Positions 18,401 to 24,767 of a stretch of DNA of 25,570 bases are shown one piece after another. The notes under the pieces were generated by a model, which made no database searches, had not been told where the DNA came from, and worked only from the letters and a program-made list of their open reading frames with translations. Both the position numbers and the translations under genes were made by a program. The stretch covers positions 32,070 to 57,639 of the forward strand of contig QHTX01000131.1 in the NCBI GenBank assembly GCA_003220975.1. The letters run 5' to 3'. This stretch comes from Gemmatimonadota bacterium. Its GTDB lineage: Bacteria; Gemmatimonadota; Gemmatimonadetes; Gemmatimonadales; GWC2-71-9. Positions within the stretch are counted from its first letter, which is position 1. Each line of letters begins with the position of its first letter.

Positions 18401-18628
18401 CGCAGCGACGACGGCGGGCGTCGATGCGGGCCCGAGGCGGCCGCCCGGCGCGAGCGCGGGGTTGCGCGGCGGCGCGAGCGGCGCCCAGCGGAACGCCGCG
18501 ACATGCTCAGGCCGTTGCGCGGTCCCGGAGCGGGGGGGGAGGGGAGGGCCTGCGCCCGCATCCTGCGCGTGAGCCTGGGGTATGAGCAGCGAGAAGGCGA
18601 CGAATCCGACTAGGGTAGGGCGTCGCAT
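12467..18628 (-). CDS. sprA: SprA-like outer-membrane protein (type IX secretion translocon family)
   Basis: A 2053-residue protein with the SprA/Sov-type sequence. The signal peptide ends at AHA|Q (21/22), followed by a Pro/Ala-rich region to about residue 130. The SprA N-terminal pattern starts at GAEIGMDLRLRFELRGDQF and continues through NVDFDSQREFDANNN and PPSRFISAGVP. The rest has many alternating amphipathic strands and Asp-rich loops, fitting the giant beta-barrel known for Flavobacterium SprA, which is somewhat longer (about 2400). In Bacteroidetes SprA is the outer-membrane channel of type IX secretion. No other T9SS genes are in the window, so function here is inferred. ATG 18628 follows an AT-rich promoter box; the upstream reading enters lptF and is rejected. 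Its TGA overlaps the glutaminyl-cyclase-like gene. Confidence 0.88.
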   Translation of the reverse strand: MRRPTLVGFVAFSLLIPQAHAQDAGAGPPLPPRSGTAQRPEHVAAFRWAPLAPPRNPALAPGGRLGPASTPAVVAAAWARGVLARWRDARRPPALLAPGLAAEPFATPPGLPGAQAPEQPPPPLRVGGLPLGAEIGMDLRLRFELRGDQFKNLKCSPLEQQLALSGCQTGFPTISPVPQYAIRTGGVVGRRLHLNVDFDSQREFDANNNLQVWYEGLEDEALRRVEVGNVTFQMPPSRFISAGVPANNFGVQAIGQFGPLELRGIFAQQKGNVVKDRVYTVGETTSQPLDRVARDLDYEVGRFFFAVDPVLIPGSPAVDILSLDPATLPDSLRVASLHVYRVRSLSPLSGGNQNIGGVRAVACGPGATRAMDCGGERAGPFLWEILQEGKDYYVDGSGAWFALASRLDQNDYLAVSYVPAGAIGCGPGQRCVGTFPVGARQDTSVVDTLRLVYDPKLGVTAASPSFRFEIRSAYRVGGSEIVRETVQLTLTVNQRERTVLTGDTYLARLGLALESDPTKFDQYNRLFPRARDPQQGAPLRDYFIVLPHLQPFADATRLAATERNDSLYRTPRALLLTQGPPSVFALHLHADVSASADRSTLSLNSFQIRDGSERISVGGRLLTRDVDYTIDYSTGQVQFKNADSLFQGGPAQVRAQFEERAAFAVAPTSIYGLAARYDLGPRGNVTLTGLFQKEQSAFTRPPLGFEPSSSFIGGVSTELHFQPQFLTRAVNALPGVHSDAPSFLNVSAEVAMSRPSPNQLGQAYIEEFESEAGRFIALAENSWHWGSIPTTVRGAEPFGISPATGFDPANAVALTWQNRPLNPDGTPVQFLPQQIDPQIRLVGQAQSAEPILWLTLKPDTVLGLADVRTGNPNWVRPHQDGPRWRSITQALSSTGIDLSRVEYLEVWVWEDNHRVALNNHTAVLLDFGSVFEDALAWVPQYFTHAPPSAGGDTVFYGQRYVGLGRLDTERDPVTQSWNAAINDEGILSDRVTDGIVDSTTGVRLDTLPLCSATQNGTLQPFFFGDLRSRCGRHNGFVDAEDLDGDFQLDSVAGVRMSESFVRFVFPIGDERFYVRDGGMIAVKDSAGRPDGAAGWRLYRIPFRTDTIQQGFVNLRQIQSLRITVVTPHTAPAGRPDPQVFFGLARVRLVGASWLKRADTPIRGLAGDRGAGTGEVIASVVSTENTDLGYTPPPGVSDQAGRRDANLQLATAQINERSLRLLARGLQVGQRAEAFTRFTAEGDKNFLKYRKLRTWARGRGPGWEDGDLHFYIKAGKDENNFYLYQVPARTVSWEPEVVVDFSRWLALRAKIEQVWLRGDSARVYPGCPDTTLLPPDSAYVMCDGPYIVHVRDPATGPPNLAAVQEVAAGILRVDDKVFIDQAELWVDDIRLSDVVQDVGTAAAVDVTLTAANVADVAVSWSRRDAQFRQLGEDPSFTTSNAASVAATVRLDRLLPESWGITVPLAVRYASTSNDPFYLSGTDIRADALDGLRTPRSSATSYSVLLRRTARSLAPLLRYLVDPLALSGTYASGSDRADLSQATASSYAFNLDYLLTPPAARWGRFRLTPSSVRFRSTLLGTDGSRFSYAVPVIRPGDSLVAPALSKSRVWRNAGGFDLQPLTGMLLRVDAASQRDLRDYGDSTTIGRLLGQERRTFLGMNTGVETQRTITTFLSVTPQVVAWLRPRATVSGNFGFNRDPNGRDPVRDVGDTAGAFHVPAAFSNARRFEVGAQFDARRFGQALFGDSAAVTRLLAHLASVDVSYGRSQTSTYNRTGFLPSFGYQLALGGFDSFRRQDGLLAGSAADNWNLNAAGNVLLLLGLRVSTNYRETNGLAWVLRTDQQVPIRTGTREWPSATVSWNVTPARTLLGRILTTLSAQLGYREQRSSSEQLGFGTGPSQVTLISSAERVVRPAVAVTWRGGVSTSFDASRTRSDQFNAGSLFHTQRNQQSANVAFAFRPPAQLMRLKNPIRAAVHYTVSDITTCLRTAGQTTCVPFVDSRQTQSQLTLDTDFPPTLSAGFQMAYLVNDERQANRKTSQLVITAFVELHTSVGQIR

Positions 18629-18631
18629 CCC

Positions 18632-18660
18632 TTGTAGAGACTTGGAGTTCCGAATATAAT
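18632..18660 (+). promoter_or_regulatory. Promoter of lptF-lptG, overlapping the sprA promoter region
   Basis: On the + strand TTGTAG (18632-18637) and a perfect TATAAT (18655-18660) are 17 bases apart, predicting a start near 18667. On the - strand the same AT-rich block gives TATATT (18653-18658), a likely -10 for sprA, with no good -35. Fewer than 50 bases separate the two start codons, so the divergent promoters must overlap. Confidence 0.6.
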
Positions 18661-18673
18661 GGCGGCACCGGCC

Positions 18674-20311
18674 GTGCGCACCCTCAGCCGCTATCTGCTG
18701 CGCCAGCACGTCGCCCCGCTCGGCTTCGCCCTGGCGGCCCTCACCGCACTGATGCTCGTCAACACGATGGCCAAGCAGCTCTCCGCGCTGCTCGGCAAGG
18801 GACTGCCGACGGGCGTGATCGTGGAAGTGTTCGTGCTCTCGATCCCGTTCATCGTCGCCGTGACGCTGCCGATGGCGGTCCTGGTCGCGGTGCTGCACGT
18901 GTTCACGCGTCTGGCGGCGGACAACGAGATCACGGCGATGCAGGCCAGCGGTGTCAGCGTGACGCGTCTCGTGGCGCCGGTGCTGGGCGGCGCGGCCTGC
19001 GTCGCGTTGCTCTCGTTCGCCTGGAACGATCAGGTGCTGCCGCGCTCCAATCACCAGCTCCGCATACTGCAAGTCGACATCCAGCGCAAGAAGCCGTCCT
19101 TCACGCTGAAAGAGCAGGTCATCAACGAAGTCGTGGCGGGCCAGTTCTTCCTGCGCGCGGCGCGTATCGACGCCACCGCGAACAAGCTGAAGGACGTGAC
19201 GATCTACAACCTCGCAGACCCGGAGCGGCGCCGGGTGATCACCGCGGACTCGGGGCTGATGGCGTACACGCCCGGCGGGCGCGACCTGTACCTGACGCTC
19301 CAGGACGGTGACATCCGCGAAGTGAACCGCAGCGACCCGACGCAATTCAACCGCACCTTCTTCATCACGAACCGGATGCGGGTCGCCGGGGTGGGCAACT
19401 CGCTCGAGCGCACCACGAACGACGCCTACAAGAGCGACCGCGAGATGACGATCTGCGAGATGCGGCAGGCCGCCGCGGATGCGCGCCGCGAGGCCGGGAA
19501 CGCCGCGCTCGAGGGACGCCGGGTGATCGAGAACGACCTGCGGCGGCTCGCGGGGCTCGCCCCGCGGACCCTCTCGCCTGGCATGTTCGCCACCGACACC
19601 GCGCCGCCCGGGCTGTACTGCCGCCTGTTGCGGCGACTCGCGGCCTGGCTGCCCCCCCTCCAGGCCAGCGCCGCCCAGACGCCCCTGGCCCAGCAGCCCT
19701 CCTCACCCCCCCCACAACGCCCCCCCCCACGGCCCCGGCCGCGTCCGCTCCAGCAGCCGCATCCGGGACAGCCGCCGCCCCGCTTCACGCCGCCCCCGCT
19801 CGCCCCGCCCCCCCCGCCCCCAACGGCGGGGCCGATTCTCCAGTCGACACGCCCCCCCGTCTACGTCACTGCGGGCGTCGGCGTGGGCGAGGAGCAGCGC
19901 CGCGTGGCCGCCCGGCAGCGGGAAGTGATGTACGAGGTGGAGATCCAGAAGAAGTACGCCATCGCCGCGGCGTGCCTCATCTTTGCCCTGGTCGGCGCGC
20001 CGGCGGCCCTGCGGTTCCAGCGCGGCGGTGTGGGGCTCGTGATCGGGATGAGCGTCGCCGTGTTCACCGTCTACTACATCGGGTTGATCGGTGGGGAGGA
20101 GCTCGGAGACCGCTTGATCCTGTCCCCGTTCTTCGCGATGTGGACCCCCAACGTCATCTTCGGGGTGGCGGGCCTCGTGGGGTTGTGGCGCATCCGGAAG
20201 CCCGGCAACGCGCCGCACGGCGGTGACTGGAGCGACGTGCTGGAGGTCGCGCTCCGCGTGATCGGCTGGCCCGGGTCCCTCCTCTGGCCTCGGTGGCGCC
20301 GCGCGTCGTGA
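18674..20311 (+). CDS. lptF: LptF-like LPS export permease with proline-rich insertion
   Basis: A 545-residue LptF/LptG-family permease, one of the two inner-membrane subunits that extract LPS for export with the LptB ATPase. Three N-terminal helices (about residues 13-31, 48-75, 98-117) precede a periplasmic domain; three more helices lie after residue 425. Between them residues 334-395 are almost all Pro, Arg and Gln, an unusual insertion directly ahead of the fourth helix. GTG 18674 (VRTLSRYLLRQ) is chosen over ATG 18659 because it gives the normal family N-terminus and because ATG 18659 overlaps the -10 box and would lie outside the transcript. The TGA overlaps the lptG start by 4 bases (GTGA). 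Which of the pair is F or G rests on order and is less sure than the family. Confidence 0.85.
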   Translation: MRTLSRYLLRQHVAPLGFALAALTALMLVNTMAKQLSALLGKGLPTGVIVEVFVLSIPFIVAVTLPMAVLVAVLHVFTRLAADNEITAMQASGVSVTRLVAPVLGGAACVALLSFAWNDQVLPRSNHQLRILQVDIQRKKPSFTLKEQVINEVVAGQFFLRAARIDATANKLKDVTIYNLADPERRRVITADSGLMAYTPGGRDLYLTLQDGDIREVNRSDPTQFNRTFFITNRMRVAGVGNSLERTTNDAYKSDREMTICEMRQAAADARREAGNAALEGRRVIENDLRRLAGLAPRTLSPGMFATDTAPPGLYCRLLRRLAAWLPPLQASAAQTPLAQQPSSPPPQRPPPRPRPRPLQQPHPGQPPPRFTPPPLAPPPPPPTAGPILQSTRPPVYVTAGVGVGEEQRRVAARQREVMYEVEIQKKYAIAAACLIFALVGAPAALRFQRGGVGLVIGMSVAVFTVYYIGLIGGEELGDRLILSPFFAMWTPNVIFGVAGLVGLWRIRKPGNAPHGGDWSDVLEVALRVIGWPGSLLWPRWRRAS

Positions 20312-21417
20312 ACACCCTCGACCGCTACGTGCTGCGCGAGTGGCTGAAGGTGTGCCTGCTCGCAGCGCTCGGGTTTCCGTTCCTCGTGATGGTGATCGAT
20401 CTGGTGGACAAGCTGGGCACCTACCTCGGCCGCGGGATCCCCAAGGGCCGAATCGCCCTGTCGTACATCTACTTCCTGCCCGAAACGATCTCGCTGGTGT
20501 TGCCCGTCGCGGTGCTGTTCGCGGTGGTGTTCACGGTGGGCGCGCTGGGGCGGCACTCGGAGCTGACCGCGGCGAAGGCGTCGGGGATCTCGTTCCATCG
20601 CGTGGTGCGGCCGCTGCTCGTCGCCTCGCTCGCCGCCGTCGTGCTCGACCTCGGGCTCACGGAGCTCGCACCCGTCACGTCGGCGCGGCGCGCCGAGCTG
20701 TTGGGGGACAAGCAGGTCCGCCTCACCGCCAACCGTTACAACTTCGTATATCGGGCCGACGGCGGCTGGGTGTATGCGATCCGCTCGCTCGAGATCGGGC
20801 CGCGCCTGATGCGGGACGTGATCATGGAGCGTGAGGGCACGGGCGAGGACTACCCGACGATCGTGATCGCGGCGCCACGGGCGGCGTACGACACGGTGCG
20901 GGACGGACGGGGCGGGCGGGGCGGGCGGGGCGGGCGGGCCTGGACCCTGAGCCGGGGGGCGGTGCGCTACCTCGGCGGCCCCGGCCGGGAGCAGACGTTC
21001 ACGTTCGACACGCTGCGCACCACGGTGCTCCAGGAGACGCCGACGGACCTGCTCGCCGAGCCCAAGGCGCCGGACGAGATGCGCTACGTCGAGCTGGGTC
21101 GCTACATCGACGCCTTGGCGCGCTCGGGCTCGGACACGAAGAAGCTGCGGGTGGAGCGCGCCCTCAAGTTGGCGGTCCCCTTTGCCTGCATCATCATCGC
21201 GGTGTTCGGCGCGCCGCTCGCGATCTCCACGCCGCGGAGCGGCATGGCGTGGGGCGTGGCGGTATGCCTCGCGACGACGTTCATCGATCTGCTGGCGTTC
21301 CAGCTGTCCAAGGCCGTAGGCTCGGGCGGCGCCCTGCCCCCGACGTTCGCGGCGTGGGCGCCGAACCTGGTGGTCGGCGCTGCGGGAGTGTGGCTGCTGG
21401 GGAAGGCAAGGACGTAA
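20308..21417 (+). CDS. lptG: LptG-like LPS export permease
   Basis: A 369-residue LptF/LptG-family permease, partner of the upstream gene in the LPS transport complex. It begins VNTLDRYVLREWLK, the standard family opening, with helices at about 13-35, 50-75 and 95-115, a periplasmic beta domain in the middle, and three C-terminal helices from about residue 290. The last ends with the typical WAPNLVVGAAGVWLL. GTG 20308 overlaps the lptF TGA; the GTG at 20293 five codons earlier is possible but gives an untypical N-terminus. A 9-base tandem repeat inside the periplasmic domain encodes Arg-Gly-Gly units. A palindrome follows the stop by 9 bases. Confidence 0.88.
   Translation: MNTLDRYVLREWLKVCLLAALGFPFLVMVIDLVDKLGTYLGRGIPKGRIALSYIYFLPETISLVLPVAVLFAVVFTVGALGRHSELTAAKASGISFHRVVRPLLVASLAAVVLDLGLTELAPVTSARRAELLGDKQVRLTANRYNFVYRADGGWVYAIRSLEIGPRLMRDVIMEREGTGEDYPTIVIAAPRAAYDTVRDGRGGRGGRGGRAWTLSRGAVRYLGGPGREQTFTFDTLRTTVLQETPTDLLAEPKAPDEMRYVELGRYIDALARSGSDTKKLRVERALKLAVPFACIIIAVFGAPLAISTPRSGMAWGVAVCLATTFIDLLAFQLSKAVGSGGALPPTFAAWAPNLVVGAAGVWLLGKART
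20908..20937 (+). repeat. In-frame 9-base tandem repeat in lptG (Arg-Gly-Gly)
   Basis: CGGGGCGGG occurs three times in a row plus a final CGG, giving three Arg-Gly-Gly units and one Arg at residues 201-210. Because the unit is a multiple of three, copy-number change would keep the frame. Confidence 0.85.
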
Positions 21418-21421
21418 GGCA

Positions 21422-21461
21422 GGACGGGGGAGGACGCGTCCTCCCCTGTCTTCCCCCGTCC
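21422..21461. terminator. Bidirectional terminator between lptG and the TonB receptor
   Basis: A perfect 20-base palindrome at 21427-21446 (GGGGAGGACG / CGTCCTCCCC) sits between two convergent genes. An alternative outer stem pairs GGACGGGGG (21422-21430) with CCCCCGTCC (21453-21461). Neither side has a strong T tract. Confidence 0.6.
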
Positions 21462-21465
21462 GTCT

Positions 21466-24400
21466 CTAGAACATGTACTTCACGCCGAGCTGCACGCGCC
21501 AGCGCGACAAGTTGGTGTCCACTTTCCGGCGCTGCGGCAAGCTCAGCGCATAAATGCCACGCTGGTTGGCGGCATCGAAGCCCGTCCGGGTGAGCAGATT
21601 GACCTCCTCGAAGCTGGTCGTCGAGCGGATCAGGCCCCAGTCACTGCTGAGGACGTGCAGCACGTTGAACACGTCGGCGGTGACCTCAAACGACTGGCCG
21701 TGCACCGTATTGAAGACCTTGGCGAGGCGGGCGTTGAGGAAGTTCATCCATGGGTTCCGGCAGGTGTTGCGAGGCAGCAGGGTGCCGCGGTGCTCGCGCA
21801 GGCAATCCTCGCCGTTGATGTAGGCGTTCAACACGTTGAAGGCCGTGTCCTGTGAGCCCGGCGTGCCGAACCCGCTTGGCGTGCTGCCGCTGCCGTTGCC
21901 GTCCATCGACATGTCGGCCCGGTTTCGCGGCACGTAGACGGCGTCGTTCCCGCCGAACCCGTCGGCGTTGATGTCGTTCGACACGACGTAGGTATAGGGC
22001 GCCCCCGATTGGCCGACGTAAATGAGCGACAGCTGGACGCCCCACTTCACGTCCATCGTCCCGCTCGCGGTGATCTTGTGGGGGATGTCGAACGCCGACG
22101 TTCTGAGGTTGCGGTTCGCGATCGTGCCGTCGAGCGTCGTAAAACGGTAGTTCGAGCTGGCGATGCTCGACGTCAGGGAGAACAGGTCCTCCGTGTGCGA
22201 GTACGTGTAGCCGACGTCGAACTCGACCCCGTTGCTGAAGCGCTTCTGGAGCTGGGCGGTGAGCGACAGCGAACGGTCGTCGCTCTTGTTCGAGTGGCGC
22301 AGCACGTCGCGGAAGCTGCTCGTGAGACGAGCCGTCGTGTCGCTGGCGGAGCTCGCCGACCCGGTCCCGGGGGCGAACGTGCCGTACAGCGGCCGACCCC
22401 CTTCGCCGCTCCAGCTGCTCAGGATGCCTCGCAGGTTCACGTCGCTGATGTAGAACTGGTTGATCGACTTCGTGTAGAGGAAGTCGAACGTGCCGACCAT
22501 GTCCCACGGAAGTCGGTGGTCGGCCCCGAGGGCGATCTTCAGGTTCTGAGGAAACTTGAAGTCCTTATCGAAGAAGACGATCGACGGCGTCGGCTGCGTC
22601 GCCGGTCCACCACCGGCGCATTGACTGTAGGCACTGTCGAGGCTGAAAAACGGCATCGTCGCGGCGGTGGTGCAGGTCAGCGTCGCCTGCTCGCGTCCCG
22701 TGTTTCCGAACGCATTCGACACCCACACGTACGGTGGCCGGCCGCTGAAAACGCCCACGCCGCCCCGCACGAGCGTGGAGCCATCCCCGGTCACGTCGTA
22801 GTTGAACCCCAGCCGGGGTGACCACAGCGCGTTCCCGGACGGGAACGCGCCCGTGTTGATGCCGAGCACGGACGCGGCGAGCGCGGGGTTTGAGTCGGGC
22901 TTGTCCAGGTCGGGGATGTCGACGCGCAGGCCCGCCGTGATCGAGAGGCCGCGCCGCAGCGTGATGTTGTCCTGCGCGTAGAAGCCGTACTGGCGAACGT
23001 GAAAGTCCGCGTTGGGGCCCTGGGGACGCAGCGCGACGGCCCGCTCGTATCGGAACGGGTTGCCCAAGAGCAGCGAGTCGGGGCTGCGGAAGCTCCACAC
23101 CCCCAGCGACGCCGGGAAGAACACGTTGAAGAAGTGGAAGAACTCGTTGTGCGTGCCCACCGTGAGGAGGTGTGCGCCACGCGAGAACGTCAGGTTGTCG
23201 GTGACCTCGTAGATGTCCTGATCGAGAGAGTTCCCCTGGGAGAACCGCTCGGCGCCAGCGGCGATGTTGACGGTGCTCCCCCGGTCGCCCTGCACGAAGA
23301 TCAGCGGGACGGCGTTGGGCAGGGCGCGCTTGTCGCGGATGCGCTGGTACCCGAGCAGCAGCTCGTTGGAGTAGTGTCCGGCGACGGCCGCCGTCCACTT
23401 TGTCTTGGCCGTGTTCGTCTGGGTGCGGAAGTTGTAGCCGCTGCTCGACAGCTCGTAGCCGTCGCGGAACCCCGTCGCGGTCGAGTTGCGGATCAAGACG
23501 TCGCTGTTGGCGTCGACGAAGTTGTACGACGCCTCGAGCTGGCTATTGGTGCCGAGCTGGGCGGTGAGCTTCCCGAAGATGTTCTTGTCCGGGTTGCCCA
23601 GGGTGGGGGCCTGCCACGTACCGGCATCGAAGCCGTACACATTCCGCAGGATCGAATCGACTCGGTCGGCGGTGACCTGTCGGATGCCGACGCCGACCGA
23701 GTCCCGCCCGCCCGTCGTATCGGAGCCGATCTGCTGCCCGGCCCACGGCGCCTCACGGTGCTGCACGTCCACCGCGGCGAAGAAGTGCAGCCGGTCCCGG
23801 ATGATGGGCCCGCTCACGGTGGCGCCCCACTGAAACTGGGTGAAGTCCGTCGCCTTCACGTTCGCCGTGTCCTTGCCGACGAAGTCCTGGTTCTGCTGGA
23901 ACGCCCAAGCCGACGCGTGGTACTCGTTCGTGCCGGACTTCGTGACGGCGTTGATGAGCCCGCCCGCGAAGCTGCCCTGGCGGATGTCGAACGGCGCGAT
24001 CAGCACCTGGTATTCGCGCACCGCCTCGATCGAGATCGGGTGCGCGTTGGCCTGGCCGCCCGGCGTCCCGGTCGCCGCGAGTCCGAACACGTCGTTGTTC
24101 ACACCGCCATCGATCTGGATGTTGTTGAAGCGGTTGTTCTGGCCGCCCAGGGTGGCGCCCGGCACGCCCGCGGTGACGACCTGCGGCACGGTCTGGATGA
24201 AGTCGGTGAAGTTGCGGCTCAGGCTCGGCAGCCGGTGGATGGAGGAATCCGACACGTACGTCTGCGCGCCGGTGCGGGAACGGGAGACCCGCGGGTCGTT
24301 CTCCCCGGTGACCGTCACGGCCTCCACCTCCACCGCGGCGCGCTTGAGCGACACGTCGACCAGGAAGCGCTGACCCAGCGCGAGCTGGAACGGCGTGCTG

Positions 24401-24684
24401 CGCGACGTCTCGAAGCCGAGGGCGCGGGTCTGGAGCGTGTAGGGCCCACCCACCGCCACGTTCTCGAAGTTGTAGCGACCGTCGTCGGCCGCGCGGCGTG
24501 AATAGCGCTGTCCCGTGGATGCGTTGGTCAGCGTGACGAGCGCGGTCGCCACGGGGGCGCCAGCTTCATCAGTCACTCGCCCGGCCACGGCCGCCGAGGT
24601 CACGCCCTGCGCGGTCAGCGTGCCGGCAGAGAACACGACGGCCATCGCGGCGAGCGCCCATACCGACCAGACTTCCTGTTTCAT
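21466..24684 (-). CDS. Oar-like TonB-dependent outer-membrane receptor
   Basis: A 1072-residue outer-membrane protein. The signal peptide ends at LTA|Q (25/26). A carboxypeptidase-regulatory-like beta-sandwich (about 30-115: AGRVTDEAGAPVATALVTLTN) is followed by a TonB plug domain (about 140-250, with IQIDGGVNNDVFGL and GGLINAVTKSGTNEYH) and a large beta-barrel ending in the outer-membrane signature VQLGVKYMF with terminal Phe. This architecture is that of Oar/OmpA-related receptors abundant in Gemmatimonadota, Acidobacteriota and Myxococcota; the substrate cannot be told. ATG 24684 has GGAG nine bases upstream. It is convergent with lptG and stands alone, probably with its own promoter at 24727-24755. 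Confidence 0.9.
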   Translation of the reverse strand: MKQEVWSVWALAAMAVVFSAGTLTAQGVTSAAVAGRVTDEAGAPVATALVTLTNASTGQRYSRRAADDGRYNFENVAVGGPYTLQTRALGFETSRSTPFQLALGQRFLVDVSLKRAAVEVEAVTVTGENDPRVSRSRTGAQTYVSDSSIHRLPSLSRNFTDFIQTVPQVVTAGVPGATLGGQNNRFNNIQIDGGVNNDVFGLAATGTPGGQANAHPISIEAVREYQVLIAPFDIRQGSFAGGLINAVTKSGTNEYHASAWAFQQNQDFVGKDTANVKATDFTQFQWGATVSGPIIRDRLHFFAAVDVQHREAPWAGQQIGSDTTGGRDSVGVGIRQVTADRVDSILRNVYGFDAGTWQAPTLGNPDKNIFGKLTAQLGTNSQLEASYNFVDANSDVLIRNSTATGFRDGYELSSSGYNFRTQTNTAKTKWTAAVAGHYSNELLLGYQRIRDKRALPNAVPLIFVQGDRGSTVNIAAGAERFSQGNSLDQDIYEVTDNLTFSRGAHLLTVGTHNEFFHFFNVFFPASLGVWSFRSPDSLLLGNPFRYERAVALRPQGPNADFHVRQYGFYAQDNITLRRGLSITAGLRVDIPDLDKPDSNPALAASVLGINTGAFPSGNALWSPRLGFNYDVTGDGSTLVRGGVGVFSGRPPYVWVSNAFGNTGREQATLTCTTAATMPFFSLDSAYSQCAGGGPATQPTPSIVFFDKDFKFPQNLKIALGADHRLPWDMVGTFDFLYTKSINQFYISDVNLRGILSSWSGEGGRPLYGTFAPGTGSASSASDTTARLTSSFRDVLRHSNKSDDRSLSLTAQLQKRFSNGVEFDVGYTYSHTEDLFSLTSSIASSNYRFTTLDGTIANRNLRTSAFDIPHKITASGTMDVKWGVQLSLIYVGQSGAPYTYVVSNDINADGFGGNDAVYVPRNRADMSMDGNGSGSTPSGFGTPGSQDTAFNVLNAYINGEDCLREHRGTLLPRNTCRNPWMNFLNARLAKVFNTVHGQSFEVTADVFNVLHVLSSDWGLIRSTTSFEEVNLLTRTGFDAANQRGIYALSLPQRRKVDTNLSRWRVQLGVKYMF

Positions 24685-24726
24685 CCGAGGGATCTCCACA
24701 GCACGACAGGGAGCAAGGGCGGGGAA

Positions 24727-24755
24727 AAAATGTCCCGCGGCCGAGACGTCGTCAA
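24727..24755 (-). promoter_or_regulatory. Candidate promoter of the TonB receptor
   Basis: On the - strand TTGACG (24750-24755) is followed after 17 bases by CATTTT (24727-24732), part of an A/T run in otherwise GC-rich DNA. The -10 match is poor, so this is tentative. Confidence 0.35.
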
Positions 24756-24767
24756 GCCGCAGCGATG

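Noticed and set aside
18659..18673. ATG 18659 as the lptF start
   Set aside because: It overlaps a consensus -10 box, so the transcript would begin after it, and the family N-terminus fits GTG 18674.
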